Positions 44,901 to 59,900 of a stretch of 64,000 bases of DNA are shown here, piece after piece. Position 1 is the stretch's first letter. The number at the start of each line of letters is the position of its first letter. The notes under the pieces are model-generated. The model was not told the origin of the DNA. It did no database searches and saw only the letters and a program-made list of their open reading frames with translations. Source of the DNA: Zygaena filipendulae (taxonomy: Eukaryota > Arthropoda > Insecta > Lepidoptera > Zygaenidae); the NCBI GenBank assembly GCA_907165275.2, contig OU015652.1, forward strand, positions 7,703,001-7,767,000. The letters are read 5' to 3'. The position numbers were made by a program, and so were the translations under genes.

Positions 44901-47900
44901 GTGGAACGACGACTGGTGCCTGTCCTAGAAATGCTATCTGTAGATGAATTAATGGAGACCAATACTTATCAGCGTTTTAACAAATTGATTGATTCAGTGT
45001 TCGATGCAATCGAAGATGATATTATAGTAACTGATGAGATGGGTGAGTTAGTCATTGTTCTGGCCGTGAAAGCTTACTTTAGTTTAACAATTACGACTTT
45101 ATTCAATATTCTGTTCAACTTATAATTTCCTCCCTAATAAGGATTGTCTTGATCTTATTATAAATAATGATGTTTCTTTCAGAGTGCTTCAGTGGACTGC
45201 AGGTGGAGAGGCTGATTCATTTTAAATAACAAACAAAATAATATTATTTTATTTTGCAGAGGGCACTGATGTCCCGGAAGAATTACTACTTCCTCGGTAT
45301 CAACTACAAGAGCTATGTTCTGAAGCTGCAAAGTTAAAAAACCTTGGTGCTATGGAAGCAATTCCTGCTGACAGATTAGTGCGGTTGCTGAGTATATTAG
45401 AGAAAAATGTTAGAGCTGCTGAGAAAATGTCTCTATTGGGTGATCCTGTAAGTAATCTATATATTAAATATAAAAATGAATCCCTATTTCACGGTCACGC
45501 ACGGTCACGCATCCCATGGTCACGGCATCACGCGTGAACGGCTGGACCAATTTCGTTATTTTTTTTTTGTTGTGTTTGTTATTGTAAGGAGAAGAAGATT
45601 TAAAATTATAACATGCTTTGATGTAAAAAATTAAAGAAAGAAGAAGCTGAATGTGATAATATAGTTGACGCAATTTTTTATTTATTTTTTTTGTTTTAGG
45701 AGGATAGTGAAGAAATGCGGCAGATATGGATAGAGTCCACGTTGGAAAGAGTGATGTGCGCGTCGGACGCGTGCCTCACCGCCTTGTACATAATGACTTC
45801 GCCTAGCATGCCTAAGCGCATATTTTTAGAAGACGTCATAGATAGAATTATTATGTTCATAAAATTCCAACTAAACAACACCATTTACTGTGTCTACGAT
45901 CCTGTATATAGCATTCAAACAACATCAAAAAAGAAAGGTAAATTATTTTAATCATAGTGCGAATTTTCAGCTATTCAATCGTGTTCACTTCTTGCTTTTT
46001 ATATAGAAATTTTTTTATCGGCTCTTATTTTTTAATTTATGCGTAAAAGATACCGCACGAAATATAAGATAAATAAATAGAATACAATCAAATTTTATTT
46101 TCCAATTAGCTATTCCTCGCATTTTCACCCGCAATAATTGCGCAGTGTACTTTTCTATACTCCTGAAAACGTGTATACAAAATTTTATGATGATTGGTAG
46201 TTGGGGCGTGAAAACTTAACAAACAAACATAAAACTTAACATAATACAACAAGGTTCTTGTTTACAAGTGCGTTAGGACCCCTAGCCAAATTGACATTCT
46301 ACAATCGTTAGCATATAGAAAACTAGGCAACGAATCGTCATTTTACTTGGTCAGGAAATGAAAACTTTAGTTTTGCGTGACCACGTGAAAACTAGAGTTT
46401 TGATGGACTGACCAAGTGACATGACGATTCGTTAGTTAGTTTTCTATACGTTGACGATTGTAGAATGTCAATTTGGCTAGGGGGGTTGTTAAGCAATAGA
46501 AAACTATAGCTTTCAATAATTAAAAGTGCACATATATGCTTTATAGCAACAACTTTAATTCCAAAAAAATCGATATATGTATGTACTTTTGTACTTGGGA
46601 GTGCATACTATTTTAAAAACAGGATGTGGGTATACGGGAATTTATATTATACTCAATCACAAACACATAACTTTGAATAAGGATATTAATTGACTCTTAT
46701 TTCGTTGCTCGCTCGTTATTATAGTATGTACTAGCCGTGCCCCGCGGTTTCACCCGCGGTAATTTTGAAGTTCCCGCGGGAATTCCGGGATAAAAAGTAC
46801 CCTATGTCCTTCTCTGTACCCCCGACAACGTGCATGCCAAATTTCATCCAAATCCGTTCAGCCGTTTTTACGTGATTGAGTAAATGTATGCGAGGATAAG
46901 AGCTCTAAAGCGCATTTTCATCCGACTTGCTTCAAATTTATCATCACTGCTCAGCTCCTATATGTCTTAGCGTAATTTTATATAGCCTATAACCTGCCTA
47001 GGAATATGGACTACATTCGTACCAAGCTTGTTAAAATCCCTTCAGTAGTTTTTGACCCATGCGTGCACATACAGACAGACAGACAGACAAAAAATTTACT
47101 GATTGCATTTTTGGCATCAGTATCGATCTCCATTCATCCTCCAATATTAATTATGAATATATATTCAATGTACAGAATTGACCTCTCTACAGTTTTATTA
47201 TAAGTATTTATTTATTTATTTTAAATATTTATTTAGATATAGAAATAGATAAATCCCGCGCTCTGGCGACACATGTCATACGAGTGCATATTAGTTTCGT
47301 TAAAATCCACTCATATCACTCGCCTTCGACCCGGTCATTCGTATTGCTAAACTCGACCAAAACCGGTTCGAGCGAAAATGCTGGATTAAACGAAATGGAC
47401 CGTCTGTGCCCTTCGTGACTCGCGTCGTTTCTAATTTTTCCTACCATTATAGACGTGTGTATATTGCGCAGTGGACGGTCGTAAGCGTCGTGGCGGAGGG
47501 TCGGGGAACGCGATGAAGCGTTTCGGCGGCGGCGCGGGCGGCACGACGAAGGCGGTGCGCGAGCTGTACACGCACGCGCACGAGTGCGTCGCGCTGCTCG
47601 CCGAGCTGCTCGCGGCGCACCAGCTCACCGACACCACGGTGCTGCACGCCTCCACGGTCGGCGTCTCGCCCTTCTTCGTTGAGAACGTCAGCGAGCTGCA
47701 GCTCGCCGCGCTCAAACTCGTCACCACGGTAACTACCAATCTAGCCGCAATGTGCCCTATTGCGCGCCAACCTCGCGAACCACGTACCTATGTTTTTTTG
47801 GCATAGCACGTGCAGCGATTTGCTAGTCAGGGCCCTGATTCAGTATGAACATTGACGTGTCTTGACACGCCGCGTCACAAGAAAGCCACGAAATCAGCGT

Positions 47901-50900
47901 GTTATGGTATTCGCTATGCCACTGTCAAAATGACAAGCAAGATACGATGTGTTTAGCGAGTGATGAGAAGTATCAAGATAGCGTGAATCAAGTTTGCGCG
48001 TTTGGTGTCGTGTGGGTACGGGGATAGGTTTTCTAAGCTCGAATTTGTTATTGCAATGGCTTAATTCGATTTATTTATTCGCTAGAAATATGGTACAATG
48101 ATATTTATGATATCTCCAAACGTTGATTTGCAATAATTTGTCGTGGAATACCGAGGTTAAAACATTACATAAAAACACTAATTTTAATTTACCAATATTT
48201 AATGTCGTTATTATTTTTTACCGTTTTATGGTTTTATATTATTTCAATACTTACATCATAATACAAAAGATTCTGCAGAAAAACAATTTCTTTTATGTTC
48301 CATTATAATGTCACACACAGAAACATAGGGAGTTTACGCCAGCGTCGTACAATTAGTCTTAAAATAACAATACCACTCATTACAAAAAACATCATAATAG
48401 TTTTGTGATCACCAAAATATATTTGTCATTTGATACGAAGTAGAAGAAAAAAAAAATGGTTACGTTCGAAAACAAAATCTTAAATAAGTACCAAAAATGA
48501 CAAACTATTTTTTCTCCGACACAAATAATTACTATTTAGTTAAGTTTTAACCCAAAAATCGTATTCATTAAATATTTGATATTGAACAAGATGCGAAATA
48601 TATAAAATTACTAGCTTTCCCCCACGATTTCATTCGCGGTAATTTCGGGGTTCCGCGGTAATTCCGGGAAAAAAACTATCCTATCTTTTATCCTGTCTGT
48701 TGGACCATATTATAAATGGTCACAAAATTGTATCGAAATCCGTTTAGTAGTTTTGGAGTCCATCACGGACAAACAACGTGACACGTGATTTATATATATT
48801 AAGATTAATATTAAATGTGTATTTACAAAGCTCAAAAAACCGGAACTTTAGCGGTAAAATAATGGACTGCGACTTTCGAACGCACCCGTGATAGTAAAAT
48901 AAACGCGTCTTGTGTCAGAGTTCTAATTTGTGATTTCTTGCCGTGGCTTGATTGCTATCTGTGTTTGTGTTACGGGCTCGATACGATATGGCGCCTTATG
49001 GGCGAGAAATTTGAATGGTCATACTGAATCAGAGCCCAGGCTGCGTTCAGACGACACGCGCACGCCACGCTCGTCAGCACCCGCGTCTAACACGCTTTGT
49101 TTTTTTTTTTTAATATAATTTAAGCCATATTGTCACATCAATAGATCTCAAATTGCATTAATCAAAGTCCATCCGCACACGCCACGCGGCCTGCCCCGCG
49201 CCAGATACACGCGCGCCCCGCGCATGGCGCGCAGTTGGCGCGAGCGTGCGCGTGTCGTCTGAACGCAGCCTTAGGCTAAAATATTTAACTTAAAGTAAGC
49301 TATAAAAACGGAATTCAAATAAGATTTTAAATGCTCAACTAAAAATGATATGATTTCAGTGATGTATTTTCCTAAAAAGTATGAATATCTTTTTGAGAGA
49401 GAGAAAAGCGAGACCGTTTTTCTTTATTTTAGAGATTTCGTGAGTCCTACTGGATTTTTTCTATGTTAGATCAGTATCAAACTTACAGGTTGCGTCATTT
49501 TTTGGAAGATTGATGTAATTAATAATCATGTAAATTTGTCTTTCTTTAGATATTCACAAAATACGATCAACACCGACGCTTGTTGCTGGAAGACATATTA
49601 GCATCGATCGCCCGCATTCCTAGCTCGAAGCACAACCTGCGCTCCTTCCAGCTGAGCACGAACCAGCACATCCAGATGCTGACGGCGCTCGTGCTGCAGC
49701 TGGTGCAGTGTGTGGTCATGTTGCCCGATTCACTTTGCAAGTCGAAAGATAAAGGCAAGGATAGTGATTCCGACAAAAAAGTATGTGGGCCCATTGATTT
49801 TTTTCAAGATTTTTTTTTTAAGCCCGCAAGGATTGGATTCGCTGACGCTACTCTAATATTTGTTTGCAGAACGTAGATAAAGATCTACTGATCATATCTA
49901 GGTACGAGGCAGCGATCAGTGTGGGCGGAACATTCCTGACGTCGTTTTTAAACAAGTGCCGGAGCCGCTCCGAAGAAGTGGACTTTAGGCCCTTGTTTGA
50001 GAATTTTGTGCACGACCTCCTGACCACTGTGAATAAACCCGAGTGGCCCGCTACTGAATTGCTGCTAAGTTTACTGGGAACTATGTTGGTTAGTTTGAAC
50101 TTTGCTTAAAACAAGTTATCTGTGCTCTTGCTTTGGTCACATATTATAATTTTTTTGATCCCCTTATTTTATCTTCACTTTTCCGAAATAAAAACTTAGT
50201 CAACCTCCATTCAAATCGGTTCGGAGGGAAAAAAATGATACGCCTGTGCGAATATTTGTCGTTAGAATGCGCCATCACGCACATTCAACTAAATTTCTGG
50301 TACAGTTCACAAACGCTTTTTTGGCACGTTATTATTAGCTATTTGATTAGCTATTTGGTTGTTGGCATTGTGATAGGTGAAGTACATGTCGGACAAGTCG
50401 ATGGAGATGTCGGTGCGCGTGGCGTCGCTGGAGTACCTGGGGCTGGTGGCGGCGCGGCTGCGGCGCGACAGCGTGCAGTCGCGCGCCAAGCTCGCCACCA
50501 TGGACATCGTCGTGCGCGACATCCGCGCGGAGGAGGAGAAGGACGGCGGACACGTGCAAGTGAGTCGCGCGACACACGATCACACACACGTGCACTTCTC
50601 ATTACGGACACTTCCCATAAATGAGTAGATAATTCTCAAAATGAGTGATTCACAAAATGTGCATTTCCTTTTTTGAAATCACCAATATGATAATGTGCAC
50701 TGCTCATTACTATGGTAATGGTGATTATGGGACTTCTTATTTAAACAGGAACCTATATTCCATATATCACGTTTCCGATTTCAGTAATTTAGAGTTTGCG
50801 TTTTTTGAATGCGTTTTTCTGGTTTTTTTTACTGATATCTAAAAAAAATATCGTTTCAGTTCAATACTTACGTATTTGATTATAGTTTGAGATCATAAAA

Positions 50901-53900
50901 TTCATTTAGTCTTTTGTTCTCCAATTAATTACAGACAATAACTTTAGGGTTAGACGAGGACGAAGAAAGGACTGAATTTTTACAACGTGTGTTACTCGAT
51001 TATCTTGCGGTAAATGGACAGAAAGACCAAGCGTGGAACGCCGCGCGACATTTCTATATCACCCAATGGTTTCGAGATATGGTGTTACAACCGAAAAGTT
51101 CTTCACCGACGAAAAAGCCCAAGAATAAATCTAAAAAACGCTACAGAGATGAAACAAGTGACGAGGAATCCGATCAGGATGAGGATAGTGACGGTGCTAT
51201 AAAGGAAACGAAGGCGGAAAAGAAGCTCGCCGCGAGCGCGGTCGTATCCGCTGAAAGATTCAAAACTATAGAGCGGAGAAAGAAATTCTTCCTAGAGAAA
51301 ATTCGACCATTCCGATACCAAGGCGGAACACAAGTTCAAGTTATGCAATCTTACATAGACCATAGCGGGGCAGAGTTGATATCCCAGTATTTGGCATCGA
51401 AAAGGTCCTTCTCGCAGAGCTTCGATAAGTACCTAAGAAAGATATTGGTGATACTGTGCGAAAACACGATCGCTATCCGAACAAAAGCGATGAAATGCTT
51501 GGCGATGATCGTGGAAGCGGACCCGGCGGTGCTGGCGCGGCCCGACATGCAGATCGGCGTCAACCGCTCCTTCCTCGACCAGTCGACGGCCGTGCGCGAG
51601 GCCGCCGTCGACCTGGTCGGCAAGTTCGTGCTCAGCAGGCCCGATCTCATCGATAAGTACTATGGGATGCTCTCCAACAGAATATTGGTGAGTGCGCATC
51701 ATTTGTTGCCTTTGACACAGTTATATACGACCGTACTAATGTAACATTAGCTAGTTTCCGATGCGCTTATCAATACAGCCCGTACAAGTTCATCTCGATT
51801 GTCCGTTTGTCTCGATACGTCAAAAATGGTTTATTTTGAATCGTAAATGTTGTATGTTTCAGGATACTGGGGTGTCGGTTCGGAAACGAGTTATCAAAAT
51901 ATTGAAAGATATATGCATAGAGTGTCCGGAATTCCCTAAAATACCGGAGATTTGTGTGAAGATGATAAGGCGGGTGAACGACGAGGAGGGCATCAGGAAG
52001 TTAGTGATGGAGGTGTTCCAGAACATGTGGTTCACGCCGTGCGCGGGCTCGGCGCGGCCCGGCGCCGCTGACGTCAACGCCGCCGCCGCCGACCCGCTCA
52101 CCAGGAAGGTACTCAACATCACCGACGTCGTCATATCCTCCAGGGACATGGGACTCGAATGGTTTCAACAACTACTGCACAGTGTGAGTATACTTTATCG
52201 TAAACCTGGTTTCATACTATGCTTTTAAGTTATGTAGGTATAGCTCAGTTTTTTTTTATTGCTTATCGACCGCACTCAGAGTGCGGCCGTCTGTGTTGTG
52301 TAGAATTAAGAATAGCACAGCGTGGCTTTAAACCATTGTTAAGGTAGGTCGAATTTTTTTAATTTTATTAGCAAGTAGCTGTTCCCCGTGATTTCACTCG
52401 CGTTAATTTTGAAGTTCCCGCGGAAATTCCGGGATAAAAAATGTCACAATATTTGGTTAAGTAGTTATAGCTAAGGAAAACTCACATTCGCATTTATAAT
52501 AAAGATTAAGAACACCTTGGATTATTACTATGAACATGTTTTTCTAAACTACCTACATATATATGGATGAATGTGATATTCCACTTTCAATTTCAGCTAT
52601 TTAAGCCTAAAGAAGATAAAGATGATTCCACAAAAATTATATATCAACCGCCGAAGTCGCTTTTGGTAGCTTGTCAACAAATCGTTGACTGCCTTATTGA
52701 GAATTTACTTCAGTTGGAAGAAAGTAACACTGAAGGTAATTTGTTCACGACTCAATGTTAATAAAATCAGCTGTTTATATTGTATCACTATTTACACGAA
52801 GTTATAATACTGTTTTTTTTACAGGGACCATTTCGTCGCAACGCATATTAGCGTGTCTGTCAACGCTGCATTTATTTGCAAAAATTAGACCTCAACTGCT
52901 GGTTAACCATGCGTTAACGTTACAACCTTACCTGAGTTTGAAATGTCAGGTAAATCTATTTCAATTTCGCTAATATGGGGAGTACAAAAATAGTCTGCTC
53001 TGGGTTATAGAAACCGCCTGTCAAATTTTTTTTATTCTTTACAACAGTGTTGTCACACGATCTTGCAAATATGTAAATACATACATACTTATACAATATA
53101 TAGGATGTATGACACAAGGACCGACACAACTATTTCATTGTTGTATTGTTATTTGTTGTATAACGTAATTATTGATCATAGTACTACTTGTGTCGAAATA
53201 AACTTATTATTATTATTATTTTAATCTTTGAATACTATTTTTTACTTTGAGTATTTCAAGATCGGACTTAAGTGTATTTAGAGAAAACTATTTGGAAGCA
53301 AAATGGACCGTAATTACAGTTCACCAGAAAGAGAGATTTATACGTCACAGACACGTCCAACTATAAATTTTGAAATAGAACTTGAACATCTTTGGTGTGA
53401 CATCCAAATGTGAGGTGCAGCAAGTAACCGCTCTTTTTCTTTAAGTTCCGTATCTCAAAAGAAAAAAGAAGCCTTATAGAATCACTATGTTATTCGTCTG
53501 TTTGTCAAGGCCCATTTTCTCAGAAACGAGTAGAGTTATCGAGTTCAAATTGATATCAAATACTCAGGTCTGCAATCCCTTAGAGCTGTGTAAACTCGAA
53601 TCAAACCTCTGAGTCACTGCAATCACACACGCAAGGCAATCAAAACCTATAGAGTACTTCCTGATGACCTAGAATCAGGAAAGTCTAGCCCCAAGTAATG
53701 GGAAAAATCTGAACACCATACATTTTTAGACACATCACAAAGAAAAAAATCTTATCTGTTACTGTGCGGAACCCTCGGTACACGATTCAGACTCGCACTT
53801 TTATTTGCGAGTCGGAATTGCCGATTTATTTGTTTATTTGTTAATAATAAATGAAAATCTTGCTTGCGGTAGAATCAATACGAGCAGCAAATAATGTCAA

Positions 53901-56900
53901 CGGTGGCATCGACGCTGGAGCTGGTGGTGCCTCTGATGGAGCACCCCAGCGAGGTGTTTCTGGCGCAGCTCGAGGAAGACGCCGTCAAGCTGATCCTACA
54001 GCGCGGCCAGCTCGTGATCGCCGCGTGCATAGCGTGCCTGGCGGCCATCGTCAACAACCTCACGCACAACTACAAGCTTATCAGAGACGTCTTCAACAAA
54101 TACCATGGTACTAGTTCTTTTATTCTTCCGTTTTTTTAATGCCAGAATTCACTTCGATAAACAGTATAATATCAGTACAAAATCCTCCGCCGCATCTGTT
54201 TTTTATCTGTCTGTTATGTCTGTTCGCCATAAGAACTACTGAACGGGTTTTCATGCGGTTTTCAGCATAGATAGAGTGATTCAATTCAAGAGGAAGATTT
54301 ATACGTATAGTTTATCCTGGAATCCCCGGGGGAACTCCGAAATTACCGCGGGTGAAACTGCGGGGGACAGCTAGTTGCTTGATATAGCAATAGATTTTTT
54401 ATGATATCAGTATAATTATTATTATTTATAGCAGCGGTATAATTAGTAGTAGTATTATGTTTTTCACAAACAAAACTTACCAAAAATCTTATGTCACTGC
54501 AGTGTGCTTGTTGTATGTGACTTCCAAACGAATGCTCACCGCAGGTATTCTTCTCCAATGGAAGAACAGTTGGCAGCGGAATCCGGAAATGACGAGAACA
54601 TTACACTCACGACCGCAATTCCGGAGGGCGCTGTTCATCGTCGGCCTTCTGCTGCGGTACTTCGACTTCACTGACGCTAAAGTTATCGACGGACTCTCGG
54701 TCAGTACTCATTAGGAAAGCCACTGGACTTACACACATTTGTCTCTAGTAATAAATAACCTGTACAGGGTGACCGGAAAAGTGACTTTAAGGTTTTTTTG
54801 TGATATTTTATTGTTGATTGTGATCGTATACTGCTGGAGTGCAGTAGATTGAAAAATATGCCTTAAAAAAAATAACGCTAACGACATAGTTAAAATCTAA
54901 AAAAATAATACGGCTATTCACAGGCTACTCTTGTGAAATGTTCCATACCCAATTCACATACACACACACGTACAAAGGAAACAGGAGAATTCTTTTTTTT
55001 TTTAACTTGGTTAAATATTGCAGGGTTTGAAATGACCTATTGGCCCCATTTCTTCATAATTGTTTCACAATAATATCACAGTCTTTAAATAATAGTTGGA
55101 CGCAGATAAGCAATAACATGTTAACCCACAAAACGAAGTTACTGATTCAGAACGATTTATAGAGAAAGTTTTTTAATTATGTGTTTACCTCATTACATTG
55201 TTTAAATATGTAACTAAATATTGAACATAACATTGTTGACACAAAATGGCGCTATAATTTTAAAACTTTAACTTACTCAAAATTTCTCCAGTGTGGGTTA
55301 ACACACTATTGCTTATCTATGTCCAGTTATATTTCTTATTCGTCATCTATTTTAACAAAATTTTCAATCAAAAAATAATACTCCTATATTGATAGGTACA
55401 CTTTAGCCTTAAGCGTCGTAAGTGTTGAGTAAGTAAGCTAAGGTCCATAATTTTTTATTCTATCTCCTTTGGCATATACATTCATTACATATATTATTAT
55501 ATTATTAATATGATGAAAAATTAGATTTTACTTTTGGCTGCAGAAGCGATTGTTTTATTTTTGATTGTGCAGGTTGACATAAAGGAGCAGGTATACTCAA
55601 CGCTTATGTTTTTTGTGGGACTGGAAGATGAGGATTTCGTGTCGCATACGCTCAAAGCTCTAGGCTCTGTGTGCGTGCGGCACTACGAATTTATGCTACG
55701 GCCGGAACTGAAGGAGTTCTACCACCAACTGCTCACCTCGCCGCTGGCTCCCATAGAGATGAAAGCCGACGTGCTGAAGAACATCGAAATGTATTTACAA
55801 GAGGAGGAGCAAAGGATGATCAGACAGGACAAGGAATGTAAGTTTTATCGCTTGTGAAATTTTGACGAATCCCAGTTCAAATTTCGTCTAGTACTTTTCT
55901 GGCGTTCCAGCGATAAATTCCAATTTCAGCATCAATAAATGTTTAAGGAAAACACTGCCGTTGTTGAAGGACTCGCAGGTCAAACAATTGTGCTGTCAGT
56001 GAGCCATCACTTTTTACACAGAAAAAATTGTCTCGAAACGAACCCTTGTCTACTTCTATTTCGATCGGTTTATAGTGTAAGATTTTTAACGTGATCGCTT
56101 CGTTGCAGGGGCGACGCAGTGCAAGCACGAGAACCTGAAGGAGATGGGCGACGTGTCGTCGGGCATGGCGTCCACCGTCATCCAGCTGTACCTGAAGGAG
56201 ATCCTCGCGTCGTTCCTGCACCCCAGCACCGTGGTGCGCTCCAGCGCCATGAAGGTGGTGCAGCTCGTACTGGCGCAGGGGCTCGTACATCCCGTCCAGG
56301 TGCGTCACATACCACTACACTGCACTGCACACTGCAGAGGAATTTTTGCATTTAATTTTCTTTTCATTTCATTGCGATTACCCACATTACTAATATATGT
56401 ACTAGTGACAATAAAGACTAATCTTTATCGTCTGATGAATCACTTCAAAAGTGTGGCGATTTTTGTTCAATGTACTTAACATTTTTAATACTAGTGTAAT
56501 GTAATTGTAAAAAACTGGTGTTGGTGTGGACTTAAAACTTAGGCCCTTCGTACACAAGGCTACACAAATCTCCGACACCCGGCGATTTTGGTCTCTAAGC
56601 GACTACCGCAATACAAATTCGTACACAGGCACGCATCACGCCTTATACACTAATATTTAAAAGACATCACGTGTTGTAGAGGTTGATGAAATAAGACAAC
56701 GGATTCTAAAATAAACTCCTTATCAAGTACACTGTTTGAAAAAAAAAATCTTATACTATATTACGAAAATTGTAATAAGAGAATGAAATTACCAAAATTA
56801 GTGAAAGTATCTATTGCTCCCCATTTGCTCCGCAATTGGTCCTCAATATAACTACTACTCTATAACTCTGAAGTTATAAAGAGGTTCGACGAGGCCAACT

Positions 56901-59900
56901 AAACAAGGCAATCCTGGGGCACAGATAATATAATACTATACTAGCCTGGGGTGAGAGAGGGTAAGGGAGAGATCGTGGCCTCCCCAAGAATAGGATATCT
57001 ATGTTTGCTCAATACTATTATTAGATATTGTTTACTTGTAAAAAGATGCAAAATGTAATTTTTAAAGAAGAAATAATATTTCTGCCTACCTTAATAGGGT
57101 AAAATTATAATAATTATGTATACATAGTCTTTAAAATCATAATAGGGTACTTGCATGAAATTTATTATAGGAAATTGTGTCAATATTTAAAAAATAGAGC
57201 CTTAGAAAAGCGTTGTCGTGAAAGATTTACTAAAAAATGTTCAATAGTTTCCAAAATATTCAACTTTTAATTTTGTGAAACGGAACGTTGCAACGAAACA
57301 CCAATCACAGCCAAGCTTAACACATGACGTCACTTTTATTTTTTTAGGAAACATTTACCTCTTCCAGAGAAGGCAAAAGAAACTAAGCGCATACAGTCAA
57401 CACATATTTTTTATTTTCTGAAGTTTTTCAGAAGAAAATGCATCGGTAAAATACATTTCGATTATTTACTAGAACTTTTGGAAGTATTCCGACACAGTTC
57501 AACCTTAATTTCGCTTTTGGATATTGAAGTTATATGTCTGTCAGTGTCACTGTCAGTGACTCTGTCAATATGACAGTGACATTTCTATCACAGATTAATA
57601 AGGTGTAATTTTGAACTAGTGACGTCATTCCGCGTTTCGGCGTTAAAGTCTAAAGTAGGAACTTTGAAACGCTCTATTTAGTTAATTTATGCATATATTT
57701 TTTTCTTTTTCTTACTTTGTTTAAGTAGGCCATATATCTTTGAAATAGACTGAAAAAAAAAATCATGCAAGTACCCTATTATCGACAAAAACAAAACCCC
57801 CCCTCCAAACTCCTATCATAAGTGAATTTGTTTCAGATTGTACCTTACTTGATCTCTATGAGCACTGACTTGGAGGCGACAGTTTCTCACACGGCCGACA
57901 AGCATCTCCAGGAAATAGACAAGAAGTATCCCGGCTTCATTCATATGAAAGCGCAACCAGGCATCAAACTCTCTTATGAGCTGCAGAAAATTTTGCAGAC
58001 CGGTGTCAAGAACAAAGTTTTACGAGGGTTTAGGTAATTACTTTTGCAATTACACATATTATGTTTTAAATACTATCCCTAAGTATTTTAAAAATCTTTG
58101 GTGCAATAAAGTATATTGTATTGTATTTTGTGGTAAATATTTTGACGTTGTTTGTTATCAGGAAAAAAGAACAGGACGATCTTCCGACTGCACTGAACGG
58201 ATACTTATATTCACTGCTGCGGAACACGCGCCAGCAACGGCGGGGTCTGCTCTTGTCGTTACTGAAGCAATTTGATGAACACTCGGTAGGTCACTATTTA
58301 TTCTATAGTAGAGTATATTAAAATACCAGGTTCTACTTTCAATCGCGTAGATTTCTATTTTTCCATAGCAAAATTGACCCCATTTTATCCTGTTTAGTGT
58401 AACCATTTTGTGCTTCCTTCCATTCTGACAAGAACATAACTTGATATTTTAGCTGTGGGCTGGAAAAAATAATAGAAGTGCCTCTTTGATATTTGTTGTT
58501 ATCTTTATTGTAATGTAGAGTGTAAATCGTGGTTTTTTTTTCTATGGGAATTAAAATTTAATGCTATTTCTTTCTTTCTTTCATTCTTAACACCAGCAAT
58601 CGTGGCTTTGCGTTGATATGTATTGTGCTTCTCGTTTTAAAATTTCGTATGTTAACAATAATTATTATATGTTTTTCAGATAACTCCACTGGATCAATTG
58701 CTGTACCTGGCCGATAACTTATCCTACTTTCCATATCAAGTGCAAGACGAAGCGCTCTTCATAATACATCACATTGACATTATTATATCCACGTCAGGGT
58801 CAAATTTGTTGCAGCTTTTTCGAGAGGTGAGATTATTTTTCCTTGAATTTGTAAGATCGTGAAAATGTTTGTATCATCAAAATGGAATTGGAAAAAAAAA
58901 TATTAAAAAAACACATGAATTTAAAAATAACAATATGCAGGCAGCAGACCAAGCATCGATGTATATTGTTGACTAGCTGTGCCCCGCGTTTTCACCCGCG
59001 TGAAACGTTTTTGTATAACAACTTTTTTTTCCGACATCCGATTTGAATGAAACAAAGCCTATCTATATGTAGCTCCAGGTTTCGCTTAATCTACCTGTGA
59101 AAACCGCATGAAAATCCGTTCAGCAGGTTCGGAGATTATCGTGAACAGACAGACAGATAGAAAAGAAAACTATTTTTTGTGGTTGGTTACTCTTCTTTTA
59201 TCACTCCCTGTCAAAATTTGTCAAAAATGTTCAATGTACAGAATCGCGGATTCTACTCTTTTATCATAGTATATTGTTGATGAAATATAGTAGAATGAAA
59301 GCTCGTCGCAGAGCTATTATAGCATATAGATTAATTATTTATTTAAAGTAAATTAATTTCTAATGCGGACAATATCTTACATTACATATTTAAATAAAAT
59401 TTTGTGATGACATGGTATAAAAATCAAAATTCTATTTAGTCCGTCAGTTAGATACTAGATAGTAAAAAAAATAATAATAGATACGTATTTTTTGCTTTTT
59501 CGAATTATTGAAAAAATATTATGATAAAACGCATTAAAGTTTACGATGTGGGAGGTCGCGACGTCATAACTAAGTATAAAGTGTACCTCCGTGTGACGTC
59601 ACACGGAATTTCAACTCAATGTATCGTCGTTATTTTTTGATTACGAAAAAAAGGAAAAATATGTTCAATATTTTTTATTAAGACTGACTAAAAATTTAGT
59701 CATCATGCCCATTTAGCACGCTAACTACTAATGTATCATAATATGTGATTAGGGTCTGTTGAAGTCGAGCTTGGGAGAGCGTGGGGCGGACGCGGAGGCA
59801 GTGGACGAAGAGGAGGAGGACGAAGAGGCGGAGGCGCTGGTGACGCGGCTGCCAGCGGACACGCGGCCGCTGCGCGACGCCATGCTGCAGGCGCGCGGCT

